Notes: a model not told the origin generated them from the sequence alone. 64,000 bases of DNA from Actinomadura harenae (GCF_003696215.1 NZ_RFFG01000012.1:62001-126000); one strand, 5' to 3'. Positions 46,973 through 56,274 are shown, numbered from the stretch's first letter. A program made the numbers and translations.

Positions 46973-49630
46973 TCAGGTCGCCGTCGTGGACCCGCCTTGT
47001 TCGCGCGCGTTCGGGTCGCCGTGCTCGGCGCGCCAGCGGCGGCGGTGCTCGTTCGCGGTCGTGCGGGCTTGGTCGAGTGCGGCGGGCGGGACGGGTTCGC
47101 GGCGCCAGGAGCGCAGGGTGCGGTCCATCTCGGTGACGAAGCGTTCGCCGTCCTCGGTCAGGGCGCCGCTTCGGAGGAGGGTCCCGGTGGCCAGCGCGGA
47201 GGCGTCGCGCCAGTGGGCGAACTCGGTGTGCGCGCGCAAAGCCGACGGGCCGTGCTCGTGGTGGCGTTGCCTGCGCCAGAATCCGGCCACGCCGAGGTGC
47301 GCGTAGGCGCCGGTGAGCAGGCCGGCGGCGGGGCGCGGGTCGTCCCGCCAGGCGGCGTAGAAGCGGCGGCCGTCGTCGGGACGGGTGAGCGGGATGGCGT
47401 CGTTGAGGGCGCCGAGCTTGGCGTGCTGCACCTCGTGCGCGAAGGTCACGGCGAGGTCCCGCTCGTCCGGCGGCAGGGACGCGTACATCGCGCCGAACGC
47501 CTCGTGCACCGTCGAACTGCGCGTGCCCTGGGCCGGTGGGGCGAGGGGCGTGAGGACGCGCAGGGTGCGGGCGGCCTCCTCGGCGACGGTCCAGTGCCGG
47601 CGGACGAGCAGGCGCCAGGCGCTGCGCAGGACGCTTCGCCACTGCTCGGTCTCCTCGTGGGTGAGGCGCGGCATCGGGTCGCCGCCGACGGAGCGGAGGG
47701 GGTCGCGGTCGTCCAGGAGGAGGTGCAGGGCCATCCCGTGGTACTCGGCTTCGAGGGTCCGCAGGCCGTGCCAGCCGGGGGCGTCGCGGTGAGGGTCGCC
47801 GTCGGGGAGGACGAAGGTGTCGGCGTCGGACGAGATCGTGACCGGGGCGCCGGGGGCCGCGCGGACGATACCGGTCCCGGCGAAGGGGACCGCCATGCCG
47901 AGGGACGGCAGGAACAGGCCGTCCGGGCCGCCGACGACCTCGATCGGACGCGGGTCGCGGGCGCGGATCGCCGCGGCGGCGGCCAGGGCGGTGATCGGGT
48001 CGGTGTCGGCGCCGCGCGCCGCGACCGCGTGGGCCCAGACTCCGACGGCCGGGTGGTCCAGGACGGCGCGGACGGCGTCCGGGTCGCGGCCCTGGATGTC
48101 GGCGAGCAGCGCGTAGGCCTGGCGGGCGCGGGCCTCGCGCGCGGGGTCGCGGGACCTGGCGGCCTCCCGGACCCAGCGCAGGAGCAGCAGGCGTTTGGAG
48201 CGCTGGACGCGCCACAGCTCGTCGACGGCGTAGGCTCCGCCGCCGCCTTGGGCGAGACCGGCGAAGACCTTCTCCGGGATCGACAACCGCTTCAGTTCGG
48301 GGGGCATCGGTTCGCTCCTCGGCTGTACACGGCGTGCGGCCTCGTCCCTCGCGCGCGCGAGGTCGCGGCCGACGGCGTCGCGGACGTGAGCGGCCAGGCG
48401 GAACAGGTCCCGGCAGTAGACGGACGGGTTCCGGAAGCCGCTGCCCGCCCGGTACCGGTGGACGTACTGGCCGCCGCCGCAGATGTGCCCGACCGCGCAG
48501 GCGCGGCAGGTGTCGGACAGGGCGTCCGCGCCGATCTGGCGGGCCGCGGTCGCGGGGAGCGCGAGCGCGGCGTCGAAGCCGTCCCGGCCGACGTGCAGGC
48601 CGGTCGCGGCGGCTCCCTCGTAGGCGGACTTGAGGGTGTCGACCTGCTCGACGGTGCCGTCCGTCTCGATCACGACCATCGCGGCCGGGGACAGTCCGAC
48701 CTGCTCGCTCGTGGACGGGCGGCCCAGGCTCAGCGCGATGAGGTCGCGGAACAGCCGGACGTGGGTCTCCCGGCGGGGCGCGGCCGTCCAGCGGTCGAAG
48801 ACGGCGGTGAGCCAGTCGCCGTAGGGGGCGTCCGGGGAGCCGGGGTCGAGGCCGGGCGGCGGGGTGTCCCAGTTGCCGTGCGGGAGCAGGAAGTCGATGG
48901 CGGGCGGCTGGAACCGGAGCAGAGCCTCGTAGGTCTCGACGGGCGGGTTCGCGAGGTCGATGGTGGCGAGGAGGCCGCCGAACAGGTGCCGGTACGGCTC
49001 CGCGGTGAGCCTCGCGAGCCCGGCGGCCGTCTGCGCGTGGCTGCCCCGGCCGTCGGCGTGCAGGCGGTGCCGGTCGTGGCCGCGTTCGTCGCCGTCCAGG
49101 CTGACGCTCACCTGGACGTCCAGCTCGTCGAAGAGGCTGAGGAACGGTTCGTCCAGCAGGACGCCGTTCGTCTGGACACCTACCCGCACGCGCGCGCGAG
49201 CGCCGACCTCCCGCCGGACGGTCACGACGGCGCGCCGGATCAGGTCCGGTCCGGCCAGCAGCGGTTCTCCGCCGTGAAGGATCACCTCGATGTCGGTCAG
49301 GCCGTGCGCGCGGACGTGTTCGCCGATGCGCCGCGCGGTGGCGTCGACGACCGCGCCGCCCATCCGCCGGGGTTGTTCACGCCAGCCCTGGTCGGCCATC
49401 TCGTAGACGTAGCAGTAGTCGCACGCCAGGTTGCAGCGACTGTGGATCTTGAGGATGAACTGCCGGAACGGAGTCGGCCGCCAGCCGGACGCCCGCAGCG
49501 CCGCGAGGTCCAACGTGCCGGGCCACTCGCCTCCGCCGGTGCGAGCCGCCACGTCGATCAGCCCCCAGAGTCGGTCCGGGCACGGTGCGACGCCGGACGG
49601 CCTAGCACCTTTGTCCGGATATGTAAGCAT
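46973..49630 (-). CDS. FxsB-type radical SAM/SPASM peptide maturase fused to HExxH modification domain
   Basis: This is an 885-residue fusion. The N-terminal half is a radical SAM enzyme with C66-x3-C70-x2-C73 in HSRCNLACDYCYVYEMADQG and a GGEPLL motif. A SPASM auxiliary cluster region follows at about 370-415 (DTCRACAVGHICGGGQYVHR). This type forms C-C or C-O crosslinks in the precursor's FxSxx region. From about residue 445 comes the HExxH peptide-modification domain, with H732-E-V-Q-H736 in VTFAHEVQHAKLGAL. Its reaction is unsettled, peptidase or metal-dependent hydroxylase. The two activities often occur as separate or fused genes in Fxs systems. The ATG at 49630 has GAAG upstream. It is convergent with the FxsT gene. 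Confidence 0.9.
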   Translation of the reverse strand: MLTYPDKGARPSGVAPCPDRLWGLIDVAARTGGGEWPGTLDLAALRASGWRPTPFRQFILKIHSRCNLACDYCYVYEMADQGWREQPRRMGGAVVDATARRIGEHVRAHGLTDIEVILHGGEPLLAGPDLIRRAVVTVRREVGARARVRVGVQTNGVLLDEPFLSLFDELDVQVSVSLDGDERGHDRHRLHADGRGSHAQTAAGLARLTAEPYRHLFGGLLATIDLANPPVETYEALLRFQPPAIDFLLPHGNWDTPPPGLDPGSPDAPYGDWLTAVFDRWTAAPRRETHVRLFRDLIALSLGRPSTSEQVGLSPAAMVVIETDGTVEQVDTLKSAYEGAAATGLHVGRDGFDAALALPATAARQIGADALSDTCRACAVGHICGGGQYVHRYRAGSGFRNPSVYCRDLFRLAAHVRDAVGRDLARARDEAARRVQPRSEPMPPELKRLSIPEKVFAGLAQGGGGAYAVDELWRVQRSKRLLLLRWVREAARSRDPAREARARQAYALLADIQGRDPDAVRAVLDHPAVGVWAHAVAARGADTDPITALAAAAAIRARDPRPIEVVGGPDGLFLPSLGMAVPFAGTGIVRAAPGAPVTISSDADTFVLPDGDPHRDAPGWHGLRTLEAEYHGMALHLLLDDRDPLRSVGGDPMPRLTHEETEQWRSVLRSAWRLLVRRHWTVAEEAARTLRVLTPLAPPAQGTRSSTVHEAFGAMYASLPPDERDLAVTFAHEVQHAKLGALNDAIPLTRPDDGRRFYAAWRDDPRPAAGLLTGAYAHLGVAGFWRRQRHHEHGPSALRAHTEFAHWRDASALATGTLLRSGALTEDGERFVTEMDRTLRSWRREPVPPAALDQARTTANEHRRRWRAEHGDPNAREQGGSTTAT

Positions 49631-50006
49631 TCTTCAAGATCAACAAACCCGCTGCGCCGTCCACATGCGGGCAGTGCGGCTGCGTCCCGCGACCGTTCGT
49701 GTTCTCGTGGATCCTGGACGCCACCGCGATCAGCTGAGGTGCTCGAGGCGGTGGCGCGGACGCAATGGTGATTAGGTGCCGGACCGCAATCCCGGGCGGA
49801 CGGTGACGAAGAACCGGACCAGTCCTGCGTATGGCACATACCAGCACAGACCAGCGCAAGATAGCCGATAACGGTTGAGACTCGTGGGTAAGCCGCCCCT
49901 TGAACTGGTACGGACCACCTCTTATCGTCGGGCCACGCGCGTTTCTGCTCACAGTGCATTCGTACCGCGCACATTCTTTCATGTGCGTGGAGAAGGCGGG
50001 GACCAG
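49631..50006. other. Divergent intergenic region, RiPP maturase / sugar ABC transporter
   Basis: These 376 bp hold the promoters of both flanking genes. The transporter side has a clear promoter with an operator-like site (listed separately). The maturase side near 49631-49700 is AT-rich but shows no clear hexamers. No supported coding frame or RNA is seen. Confidence 0.5.
49900..49928 (+). promoter_or_regulatory. Promoter of the sugar ABC operon with DasR-like operator
   Basis: TTGAAC (49900-49905) and TATCGT (49923-49928) are 17 bp apart, a good -35/-10 pair. The sequence ACTGGTACGGACCACC at 49904-49919 fills the spacer. It keeps the TGGT-N4-ACCA core of the GntR-family DasR site (consensus ACTGGTCTAGACCAGT, from memory). 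Binding there would block polymerase. The operator identity is an inference from this partial match. Confidence 0.5.
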
Positions 50007-51257
50007 ATGAAACGGCATCTCACGGTCGCCATCGCCGCGGGCCTCACGGTCGCCGTAGGCGTCAGCGGTTGCAGCAAAGGCAGCTCGTCGAGCGGGGACG
50101 GCGGCTCCGACAAGACGATCAAGTTCGTCGCGGCCATCTACGACGACAACACCAAGGGTTACTGGGACGGCCTGATCAAGGACTTCGAGGCCAAGAACTC
50201 GGGGTACAAGGTCGACCTGGAGATGGTCGACTGGACGCAGATGGACGCCAAGGTCAAGACCTATGTCCAGACCAAGCAGGTCCCCGACGTCCTCAACTAC
50301 AACGCGTTCTCCGACTTCGCCCGGGACGGCCTGATCTACCAGGCGTCCGACGTGGTCTCGCCGAACACGCTGAGCGACTTCTCCCCGACCTTCGTGGAGC
50401 AGGCCAAGTACAACGGGACGCAGTACGCGCTGCCGTTCATCTCCAGCGCGCGGCTGATGTTCTACAACAAGGACCTGTTCAAGAAGGCCGGAATCAGCGA
50501 CGCGCCCAAGACATGGGCGGACGTGAAGGCCGACGCGCAGAAGATCAAGGCGGGCGGGAAGATCGGCTACGGCCTGCCGCTCGGGCCCGAGGAGGCCCAG
50601 GCCGAGTTCTACTCGTGGGCGATGAACAACAACGGCGGCTGGGTCGACGCGTCCGGGAAATGGGCGATCGACCAGCAGGCCAACATCGACACGCTGAACT
50701 TCCTCAAGGACCTCAACAAGTCCGGGCTGACCCAGCCGAACCCGGAGAGCACCGACCGCAAGACGGTGTTCAACCAGTTCGCGCAGGGCCGGGTCGGCAT
50801 GTCGATCGGCGGCCCGTTCACCCGCGCCGGATTCATCGACCCGGTCAACAAGAACCTGAACTACGGCATCGCCCCGCTGCCGAGCAAGGCCGGCACCGAG
50901 CACAACACGCTCGGCGTCATGGACATCCTGGCGGCGTTCAAGCGGAACGACGGCAAGAACAAGGAGGCCGTGCGGAAGTTCCTCGACTTCTTCTACGACA
51001 AGGACAACACCAGCAAGTTCCTCAAGCTGGAGAACTTCCTGCCGGTGACCAAGTCCGCCGGTGACGCGCTGAGCGCCGACCCGTACTTCAAGCAGTTCGT
51101 GGACGCGCTGCCCACCAGCAAGTTCGCCCCGACCGGCAACCCGGCGTGGAGCGCCGTCGCGGGCGCGGTGAAGCAGCAGCTCGGCACGGCCGTCGCCAAC
51201 AAGGACCCGAAGGCGGTTCTGGGCGACATCCAGAAGACCGCCGAGAAGGCCGGCTGA
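50007..51257 (+). CDS. Sugar ABC transporter substrate-binding lipoprotein
   Basis: This 416-residue lipoprotein starts at ATG 50007 (MKRHLTVAIAAGLTVAVGVS, lipobox VSGC) with GGCGGGG before it. The mature protein is an extracellular solute-binding protein of family 1 (KTIKFVAAIYDDNTKGYWDG; YALPFISSARLMFYNKDLFK; GRVGMSIGGPFTRAGF). It catches a sugar or aminosugar for the two permeases encoded next. The operon has no ATPase gene, so an MsiK-like shared ATPase elsewhere is expected, as in Streptomyces. The substrate may be an aminosugar, from the operator and the ROK kinase. Confidence 0.93.
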   Translation: MKRHLTVAIAAGLTVAVGVSGCSKGSSSSGDGGSDKTIKFVAAIYDDNTKGYWDGLIKDFEAKNSGYKVDLEMVDWTQMDAKVKTYVQTKQVPDVLNYNAFSDFARDGLIYQASDVVSPNTLSDFSPTFVEQAKYNGTQYALPFISSARLMFYNKDLFKKAGISDAPKTWADVKADAQKIKAGGKIGYGLPLGPEEAQAEFYSWAMNNNGGWVDASGKWAIDQQANIDTLNFLKDLNKSGLTQPNPESTDRKTVFNQFAQGRVGMSIGGPFTRAGFIDPVNKNLNYGIAPLPSKAGTEHNTLGVMDILAAFKRNDGKNKEAVRKFLDFFYDKDNTSKFLKLENFLPVTKSAGDALSADPYFKQFVDALPTSKFAPTGNPAWSAVAGAVKQQLGTAVANKDPKAVLGDIQKTAEKAG

Positions 51258-51264
51258 TCGAGCC

Positions 51265-52233
51265 GTGCACGACGTCCCTGACTCGGGCGACGTGAGCCCC
51301 CCGGCGGACGCGGTCCCCGGAGCCCCCCGCTCCGGGGCCGCGTCCCCGGCCGCGCTGCGGGCGCTGCGCAAGCTCGCGCCCCTGCTGTGGCTCGGCCCGT
51401 CGATCCTGCTCATCGCCTTCGTGGTGCTGTGGCCGGTCGTGGAGATGGCCCGCACCTCGCTCCAGAAGATCACCTCGTCCGGCCTGACCCAGGGCTGGAA
51501 CGGGGTCCGGAACTACTCCGACCTGTTCGACGAGGACGCGCTGATCCCCGTCCTGCTCCGCACGGTGCTGTGGGTCGCGGGCGTGGTCGTCGTCACGCTG
51601 CTGCTGTCGCTGGCGCTCGGGCAGCTCCTCAACGCCCGCTTCCCCGGCCGCCGCGTGGTGCGCTGGGCGGTCATCGTGCCGTGGGCGGCGTCGGTCCTGA
51701 TGACGGCGCTGATCTGGAAGTGGATGCTGGACAACTTCTCCGGCCTGGTCAACCGGGCGCTGCTCGACCTGCACGTGATCGACCGTCCGCACAACTGGCT
51801 GGGCGACCCGCACCAGGCGATGCTCTGGATGATGTGGGTGGCGGTGTTCGTGTCGCTGCCGTTCACCTCGTTCGTGATCCTCGCCGGTCTCCAGACCATC
51901 CCCGCGGACGTGTACGAGGCGGCCCGGGTGGACGGCGCGGGCCCGTGGCGGTCGTACTTCCAGATCACGCTGCCGCTGCTGCGCCCGGCGGTCCTCATCG
52001 CCGGGATCATCAACGTCATCAACGTGTTCAACTCGTTCCCGATCATCTACGAGATGACCGGGGGCGGGCCGGGCAACGACACCGACACCACCACCACGTT
52101 CATGTACAAGCTGGCCTTCTCCGACCAGCACGTCGGCGAGTCCGCGGCGATGTCGGTGATCAACTTCGCGCTCGTGCTGGTCATGGTGGCGCTGTACCTG
52201 TCCTTCTCGCGCTGGCGGGAGGAGACGCGATGA
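51265..52233 (+). CDS. Sugar ABC transporter permease, MalF type
   Basis: This 322-residue protein with GTG start at 51265 has six membrane helices (LLWLGPSILLIAFVVLWPVV first). The EAA loop that docks the ATPase is visible as DVYEAARVDGAGPWRSYFQI. It begins 7 bp after the binding-protein gene and its stop overlaps the next ATG (ATGA), so the operon is translationally coupled. Confidence 0.93.
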   Translation: MHDVPDSGDVSPPADAVPGAPRSGAASPAALRALRKLAPLLWLGPSILLIAFVVLWPVVEMARTSLQKITSSGLTQGWNGVRNYSDLFDEDALIPVLLRTVLWVAGVVVVTLLLSLALGQLLNARFPGRRVVRWAVIVPWAASVLMTALIWKWMLDNFSGLVNRALLDLHVIDRPHNWLGDPHQAMLWMMWVAVFVSLPFTSFVILAGLQTIPADVYEAARVDGAGPWRSYFQITLPLLRPAVLIAGIINVINVFNSFPIIYEMTGGGPGNDTDTTTTFMYKLAFSDQHVGESAAMSVINFALVLVMVALYLSFSRWREETR

Positions 52234-53123
52234 GCGAGCGGACGACCGCGACGGCCTCTTCGGGCGAACAGGCCGGACGGGCCAGGCGGGCCGGGCGGCG
52301 GCCGGTGCGGCTGCGGACGGTGCTGCTGACCGCCGTCGGATGGCTGGTCGGGCTGCTGTTCGTGCTGCCCTACCTGCAGATGTTCCTGACGTCGCTGAAG
52401 ACGCCGTCGGACCTCACGCGCTCGCCGGGCTCGTACGTGCCGTCCCACTGGCAGTGGTCGAACTACGCGGACGTGTGGAAGGGCACCGGCGTCGGGCAGG
52501 CGCTGGCGGTGTCGCTGGAGGTCGCGGTCGCGTCGACCCTGGTGACGCTGCTGTGCGCGCTTCCCGCCGCCTACTACACCGCGCGCAACCGGTTCCGGGG
52601 GCGCGGGGCGTTCCTGCTGCTCGTCCTGGTGACGCAGATGTTCGCGCCGACGGCGCTGGTCATCGGCATCTACCGGGAGATGGTGGCGCTCAACCTCACC
52701 GACACGCTGCTCGCGCTGATCCTGGTGAACGCCGCGTTCAACCTGCCGTTCTGCGTGTGGATCCTGCACGGGTACTTCTCGTCGATCCCGCGCGAGCTGG
52801 AGGAGGCGGCGTTCCTGGACGGCGCGGGCCGGATGGCGGCGCTGGCCCGGGTGACCCTGCCGATCTCCATGCCGGGCGTGGTCACGGCGATCGTCTACAC
52901 GTTCATCGCGGCGTGGAACGAGTTCATCGTCGCGCTGACCGTGACCGTCTCCCCCGACCGGAAACCCCTGACCGTGGTGGCTCCGTCGTTCGTGACGCAG
53001 TACCAGGCGCACTGGCAGTTTCTCTTCGCCACCTCGGTCATCGCTATCGTGCCCGTTGTGATCCTCTTTGTCTTTATCGAGCGGTACCTGGTCGGCGGGC
53101 TCACCGCGGGCTCCGTCAAATGA
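52230..53123 (+). CDS. Sugar ABC transporter permease, MalG type
   Basis: This 297-residue protein starts at the ATG overlapping the previous stop (MSERTTATASSGEQAGRARR). It has six helices, the first being TAVGWLVGLLFVLPYLQMFL. The EAA motif is ELEEAAFLDGAGRMAALARV. It pairs with the MalF-type subunit. Its TGA overlaps the ATG of the ROK gene by 4 bp. Confidence 0.94.
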   Translation: MSERTTATASSGEQAGRARRAGRRPVRLRTVLLTAVGWLVGLLFVLPYLQMFLTSLKTPSDLTRSPGSYVPSHWQWSNYADVWKGTGVGQALAVSLEVAVASTLVTLLCALPAAYYTARNRFRGRGAFLLLVLVTQMFAPTALVIGIYREMVALNLTDTLLALILVNAAFNLPFCVWILHGYFSSIPRELEEAAFLDGAGRMAALARVTLPISMPGVVTAIVYTFIAAWNEFIVALTVTVSPDRKPLTVVAPSFVTQYQAHWQFLFATSVIAIVPVVILFVFIERYLVGGLTAGSVK

Positions 53124-54001
53124 CGGTCGTCGCCCTGGACGTCGGAGGGACGTCCATGAAGGGCGCGCTGATCGACTCCGGTGGGACGGTCCTCCGCACC
53201 GAGGGCCGTCCCACCGGACGCGAGCACGGGCCGGCCACGGTCGTCCGGACGATCCTGGACTTCGCGGCCGAGCTGGCCGCGAGCGATCCCGGCGTCACCG
53301 CCGCCGGGATCGTCGTGCCCGGCCTGGTGGACGAGGCGACCGGAACGGCGGTCAACTCGTCCAACATCGGCTGGCGGGACGTGCCGCTGCGCAAGCTCGC
53401 GGCCGAGCGCCTCGGGCTGCCCGTGGCGCTCGGGCACGACGTCCGGACGGGCGGGCTCGGCGAGGCCGTCCGCGGGGCGGGCCGCTCCGGCGGCGACTTC
53501 CTGTTCCTGCCGATCGGCACCGGCATCGCCGCGGCGATGGTGCTGGACGGCACGCCCTATCCCGGGTCGTCGGGGTGGGGCGGCGAGATCGGGCACGTCG
53601 TCGTCCGGCCCGGCGGCGAACCGTGCGCCTGCGGGAACCGGGGCTGCCTGGAGACCTACGCGTCCGCCGCGTCCATCGCGCGGCGCGCGGGCGGGATCCC
53701 GGCGGAGGAGGTCGTCCGGCGCGCCGCGGCCGGGGACGAGCGCTGCGCCGAGGTCTGGTCGCTCGCGCTGGACACCCTCGCGGACGCGCTGGCCGCCGCG
53801 ACGCTGATGCTCGACCCGTCCCGGATCGTGCTCGGCGGCGGACTGGCCGAGGCGGGCGACGCGCTCCTGCCGCCGCTCGCCGAACGCCTCGTCCCGCGCC
53901 TGACCTTCCGCACGCCCCCGCCCCTGGTCCCGGCCGAACTGGGGCCCCTGGCGGGCATGCACGGGGCCGCGGTGCTCGCCCAGCGCCTCGTCACGCCCTG
54001 A
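53120..54001 (+). CDS. ROK-family sugar kinase
   Basis: This 293-residue cytoplasmic enzyme has the phosphate-1 loop VVALDVGGTSMKGALID, a conserved Asp in LGHDVRT, the ExGH motif EIGH (E156, H159) and the zinc-binding ROK motif C169-A-C171-G-N-R-G-C176-LE. It has no DNA-binding domain, so it is a kinase and not a repressor. It probably phosphorylates the sugar brought in by the transporter. Glucose, N-acetylglucosamine or N-acetylmannosamine kinases share this build. Confidence 0.92.
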   Translation: MTVVALDVGGTSMKGALIDSGGTVLRTEGRPTGREHGPATVVRTILDFAAELAASDPGVTAAGIVVPGLVDEATGTAVNSSNIGWRDVPLRKLAAERLGLPVALGHDVRTGGLGEAVRGAGRSGGDFLFLPIGTGIAAAMVLDGTPYPGSSGWGGEIGHVVVRPGGEPCACGNRGCLETYASAASIARRAGGIPAEEVVRRAAAGDERCAEVWSLALDTLADALAAATLMLDPSRIVLGGGLAEAGDALLPPLAERLVPRLTFRTPPPLVPAELGPLAGMHGAAVLAQRLVTP

Positions 54002-54099
54002 TCCCAGGCCGCCGGCGCGGCCTTTCGGAACCCCGGGCGGTGGTCGTCGCTTTCGCAGGACGGCGGCCATCGTCCGGCTTCGGCCTCCCTGGGGACATC

Positions 54100-54144
54100 C
54101 CGGATCCGGCCCGTTCCCAGGGAAGTGGAACGGACCGGATCCGG
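54100..54144. terminator. Bidirectional terminator between ROK and ABC exporter genes
   Basis: An 18-bp stem with one mismatch (arms 54100-54117 and 54127-54144, core CCGGATCCGG) has a 9-base loop. It lies between convergent genes. Confidence 0.8.
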
Positions 54145-54205
54145 TCGGAGCGGCGCGGCTCGCGGGTCGCCGTCCGGTCTGGGGGTGCGGGCCGGTGGAA
54201 CGCGG

Positions 54206-56221
54206 TCAGGCCAGGGCCTTCTCCGTGGCCGGAGGCTGCTCCGTGGTCGGAGGCTGCTCCGTGATCGGAGGCTGCTCCGTGGTCGGAGGCTGCTCCGTGG
54301 TCGGAGGCTGCTCCGTGGTCGGAGATGGCTCAGTGGTCGGGGACCGGTCGGCGGACGTGGACTGGTCGGCGAACTGGGTGCTGTGGAGCTCTGCGTAGCG
54401 GCCTCCCTCGGCGAGCAGGGTCTCGTGGGTGCCGCGCTCGACGACGCGGCCGGACTCGATGACGAGGATCTGGTCGGCGGCGCGGATGGTGGACAGCCGG
54501 TGGGCGATGATGATCGAGGTGCGGCCGTCGAGCGCCTCGGCGAGGGCCTCCTGGACGGCGGCCTCGGACGTGGAGTCGAGGTGCGCGGTGGCCTCGTCGA
54601 GGATCACCACGCGCGGGCGCGCGAGGAGCAGGCGGGCGATGGTGAGGCGCTGGCGCTCGCCGCCGGACAGCCGGTAGCCGCGCTCGCCGACGATGGTGTC
54701 GAGGCCGTCGGGCAGCGAGCGGATCAGGTCGTCCAGGCGGGCGCGGCGCAGGACGTCCCAGATCTCGTCCTCGTCGGCCTCGGGGCGGGCGAGCAGCAGG
54801 TTCTCGCGGATCGACTCGTGGAACAGATGGCCGTCCTGGGTGACCATGCCGAGCGTCTCGCGGATGGCGTCGAAGGACAGGTCGCGGACGTCGACGCCGC
54901 CGAGCCGGACGGCGCCCTCGTCCACGTCGTAGAGGCGCGGCAGCAGCTGCGCGATCGTGGACTTGCCCGCGCCGGACGACCCGACGAGCGCGATCATCTG
55001 GCCGGGCTCGGCGCGGAACGACACGTCGTGCAGGACCTCGACGCCGCCGCGCGCGTCGAGGGCGGCGACCTCCTCCAGGGAGGCGAGCGAGACCTTGTCG
55101 GCGGACGGGTAGCCGAACCGGACGTGGTCGAACTCGACCGCGACCGGGCCCTCGGGGGCGGGGGCGGCGTCCGGCTTCTCCTTGACGAGGGGCTCCAGGT
55201 CGAGGACCTCGAAGACGCGCTCGAAGCTGACCAGCGCGCTCATGATCTCCAGGCGGGCGCCCGCGAGGGCGGTGAGCGGCGCGTAGAGCCGGGTGAGCAG
55301 CAGCGCGAGCGCGACGACCGCGCCCGCGTCGAGCTGGTCGCGCAGCGACAGGAACCCGCCGAGGCCGTAGACGAGCGCCAGCGCCAGCGCGGACACGACC
55401 GTCAGGGACGTGATGAACACGTGCTGGAGCATGGCCGTGCGGACGCCGATGTCGTGCACCCGGCGGGCCCGGACGGCGAACTCGGCGGACTCGCGGGCGG
55501 GCCGTCCGAACAGCTTGACCAGGGTCGCGCCGGGGGCGGAGAACCGCTCGGTCATCTGCGTGGACATGGCGGCGTCGTTGGCGGCGGCCTCGCGGCGCAG
55601 CCCGGCCAGGCGGCGGCCCATGCGGCGCGCGGGCAGCACGAACACCGGCAGCAGGACGAGCGCGAGCAACGTGACCTGCCAGGAGATGCCGACCATCACG
55701 GCGAACGTGAGCAGCAGCGTGACCATGTTGCTGACCACGCCGGACAGCGTGTCGGAGAACGCGCGCTGCGCGCCGATCACGTCGTTGTTGAGCCGGGAGA
55801 CCAGCGCGCCGGTGCGGGTGCGGGTGAAGAACGCGACCGGCATGCGCTGGACGTGGTCGAACACGGCGGTGCGCAGGTCGAGGATGAGGCCCTCGCCGAT
55901 CCGCGCGGAGAACCAGCGGTTGACCAGGCCGAGGCCGCCCTCGGCGAGGGCGAGCGCGGCGATGGCGACGGCGAGGCCGACCACCATGCCGGACGAGCGG
56001 TGCCCGACGATCGCGTTGACGACGCGCCCGGCGAGCACCGGGGTCACCACGGTGATCACCGCAAGCATCACGCTGACCAGCAGGAATCCGGTGATCCTGC
56101 GGGAGTGCGGGCGTGCGAACGCCGCGATGCGGCGCATCGTCGCCCTGGAGAAGGGACGGCGTTCGTCCTTCGCGTTCATCGCGTGGCGCAGCGAGTGCCA
56201 CGCGGTCACTTCCATGCTCAT
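54206..56221 (-). CDS. ABC exporter (fused permease and ATPase) with C-terminal repeat tail
   Basis: This 671-residue half-transporter starts at ATG 56221 (MSMEVTAWHSLRHAMNAKDE), the start usual for its actinobacterial relatives. Six helices (LVSVMLAVITVVTPVLAGRV first) precede an ATPase with Walker A LVGSSGAGKSTIAQLLPRL, signature YRLSGGERQRLTIARLLL and Walker B RVVILDEATAHLD. The last about 50 residues are an unusual tail of TTEQPP repeats encoded by 18-bp DNA repeats. Substrate is unknown. It is a homodimer or pairs with a distant partner. It shares a two-palindrome operator region with the divergent aminotransferase gene. Confidence 0.92.
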   Translation of the reverse strand: MSMEVTAWHSLRHAMNAKDERRPFSRATMRRIAAFARPHSRRITGFLLVSVMLAVITVVTPVLAGRVVNAIVGHRSSGMVVGLAVAIAALALAEGGLGLVNRWFSARIGEGLILDLRTAVFDHVQRMPVAFFTRTRTGALVSRLNNDVIGAQRAFSDTLSGVVSNMVTLLLTFAVMVGISWQVTLLALVLLPVFVLPARRMGRRLAGLRREAAANDAAMSTQMTERFSAPGATLVKLFGRPARESAEFAVRARRVHDIGVRTAMLQHVFITSLTVVSALALALVYGLGGFLSLRDQLDAGAVVALALLLTRLYAPLTALAGARLEIMSALVSFERVFEVLDLEPLVKEKPDAAPAPEGPVAVEFDHVRFGYPSADKVSLASLEEVAALDARGGVEVLHDVSFRAEPGQMIALVGSSGAGKSTIAQLLPRLYDVDEGAVRLGGVDVRDLSFDAIRETLGMVTQDGHLFHESIRENLLLARPEADEDEIWDVLRRARLDDLIRSLPDGLDTIVGERGYRLSGGERQRLTIARLLLARPRVVILDEATAHLDSTSEAAVQEALAEALDGRTSIIIAHRLSTIRAADQILVIESGRVVERGTHETLLAEGGRYAELHSTQFADQSTSADRSPTTEPSPTTEQPPTTEQPPTTEQPPITEQPPTTEQPPATEKALA
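54221..54328. repeat. 18-bp tandem repeat, six units, inside the ABC exporter gene
   Basis: The units CTCCGTGGTCGGAGGCTG are nearly identical (units 1, 3 and 6 differ at one to three bases). Period 18 keeps the reading frame and encodes TTEQPP. Copy number could vary between strains. Confidence 0.85.
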
Positions 56222-56274
56222 GTGCGGTCTGCCCGTCGTCGAGTGGTCGGGATGCGTCGGAGACCCATCCTGGA

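Noticed and set aside
46997-49771. 924-codon plus-strand frame opposite the radical SAM gene
   Set aside because: Shadow composition. The minus strand has the CxxxCxxC and HExxH motifs.
49602-51473. 623-codon minus-strand frame opposite the binding-protein gene, ending near the maturase start
   Set aside because: I considered a precursor peptide in its C-terminal part, but it has no start, no ribosome site and no leader-like features.
54221-54328. CRISPR or regulatory repeat
   Set aside because: The 18-bp units are contiguous and in frame in the exporter gene.
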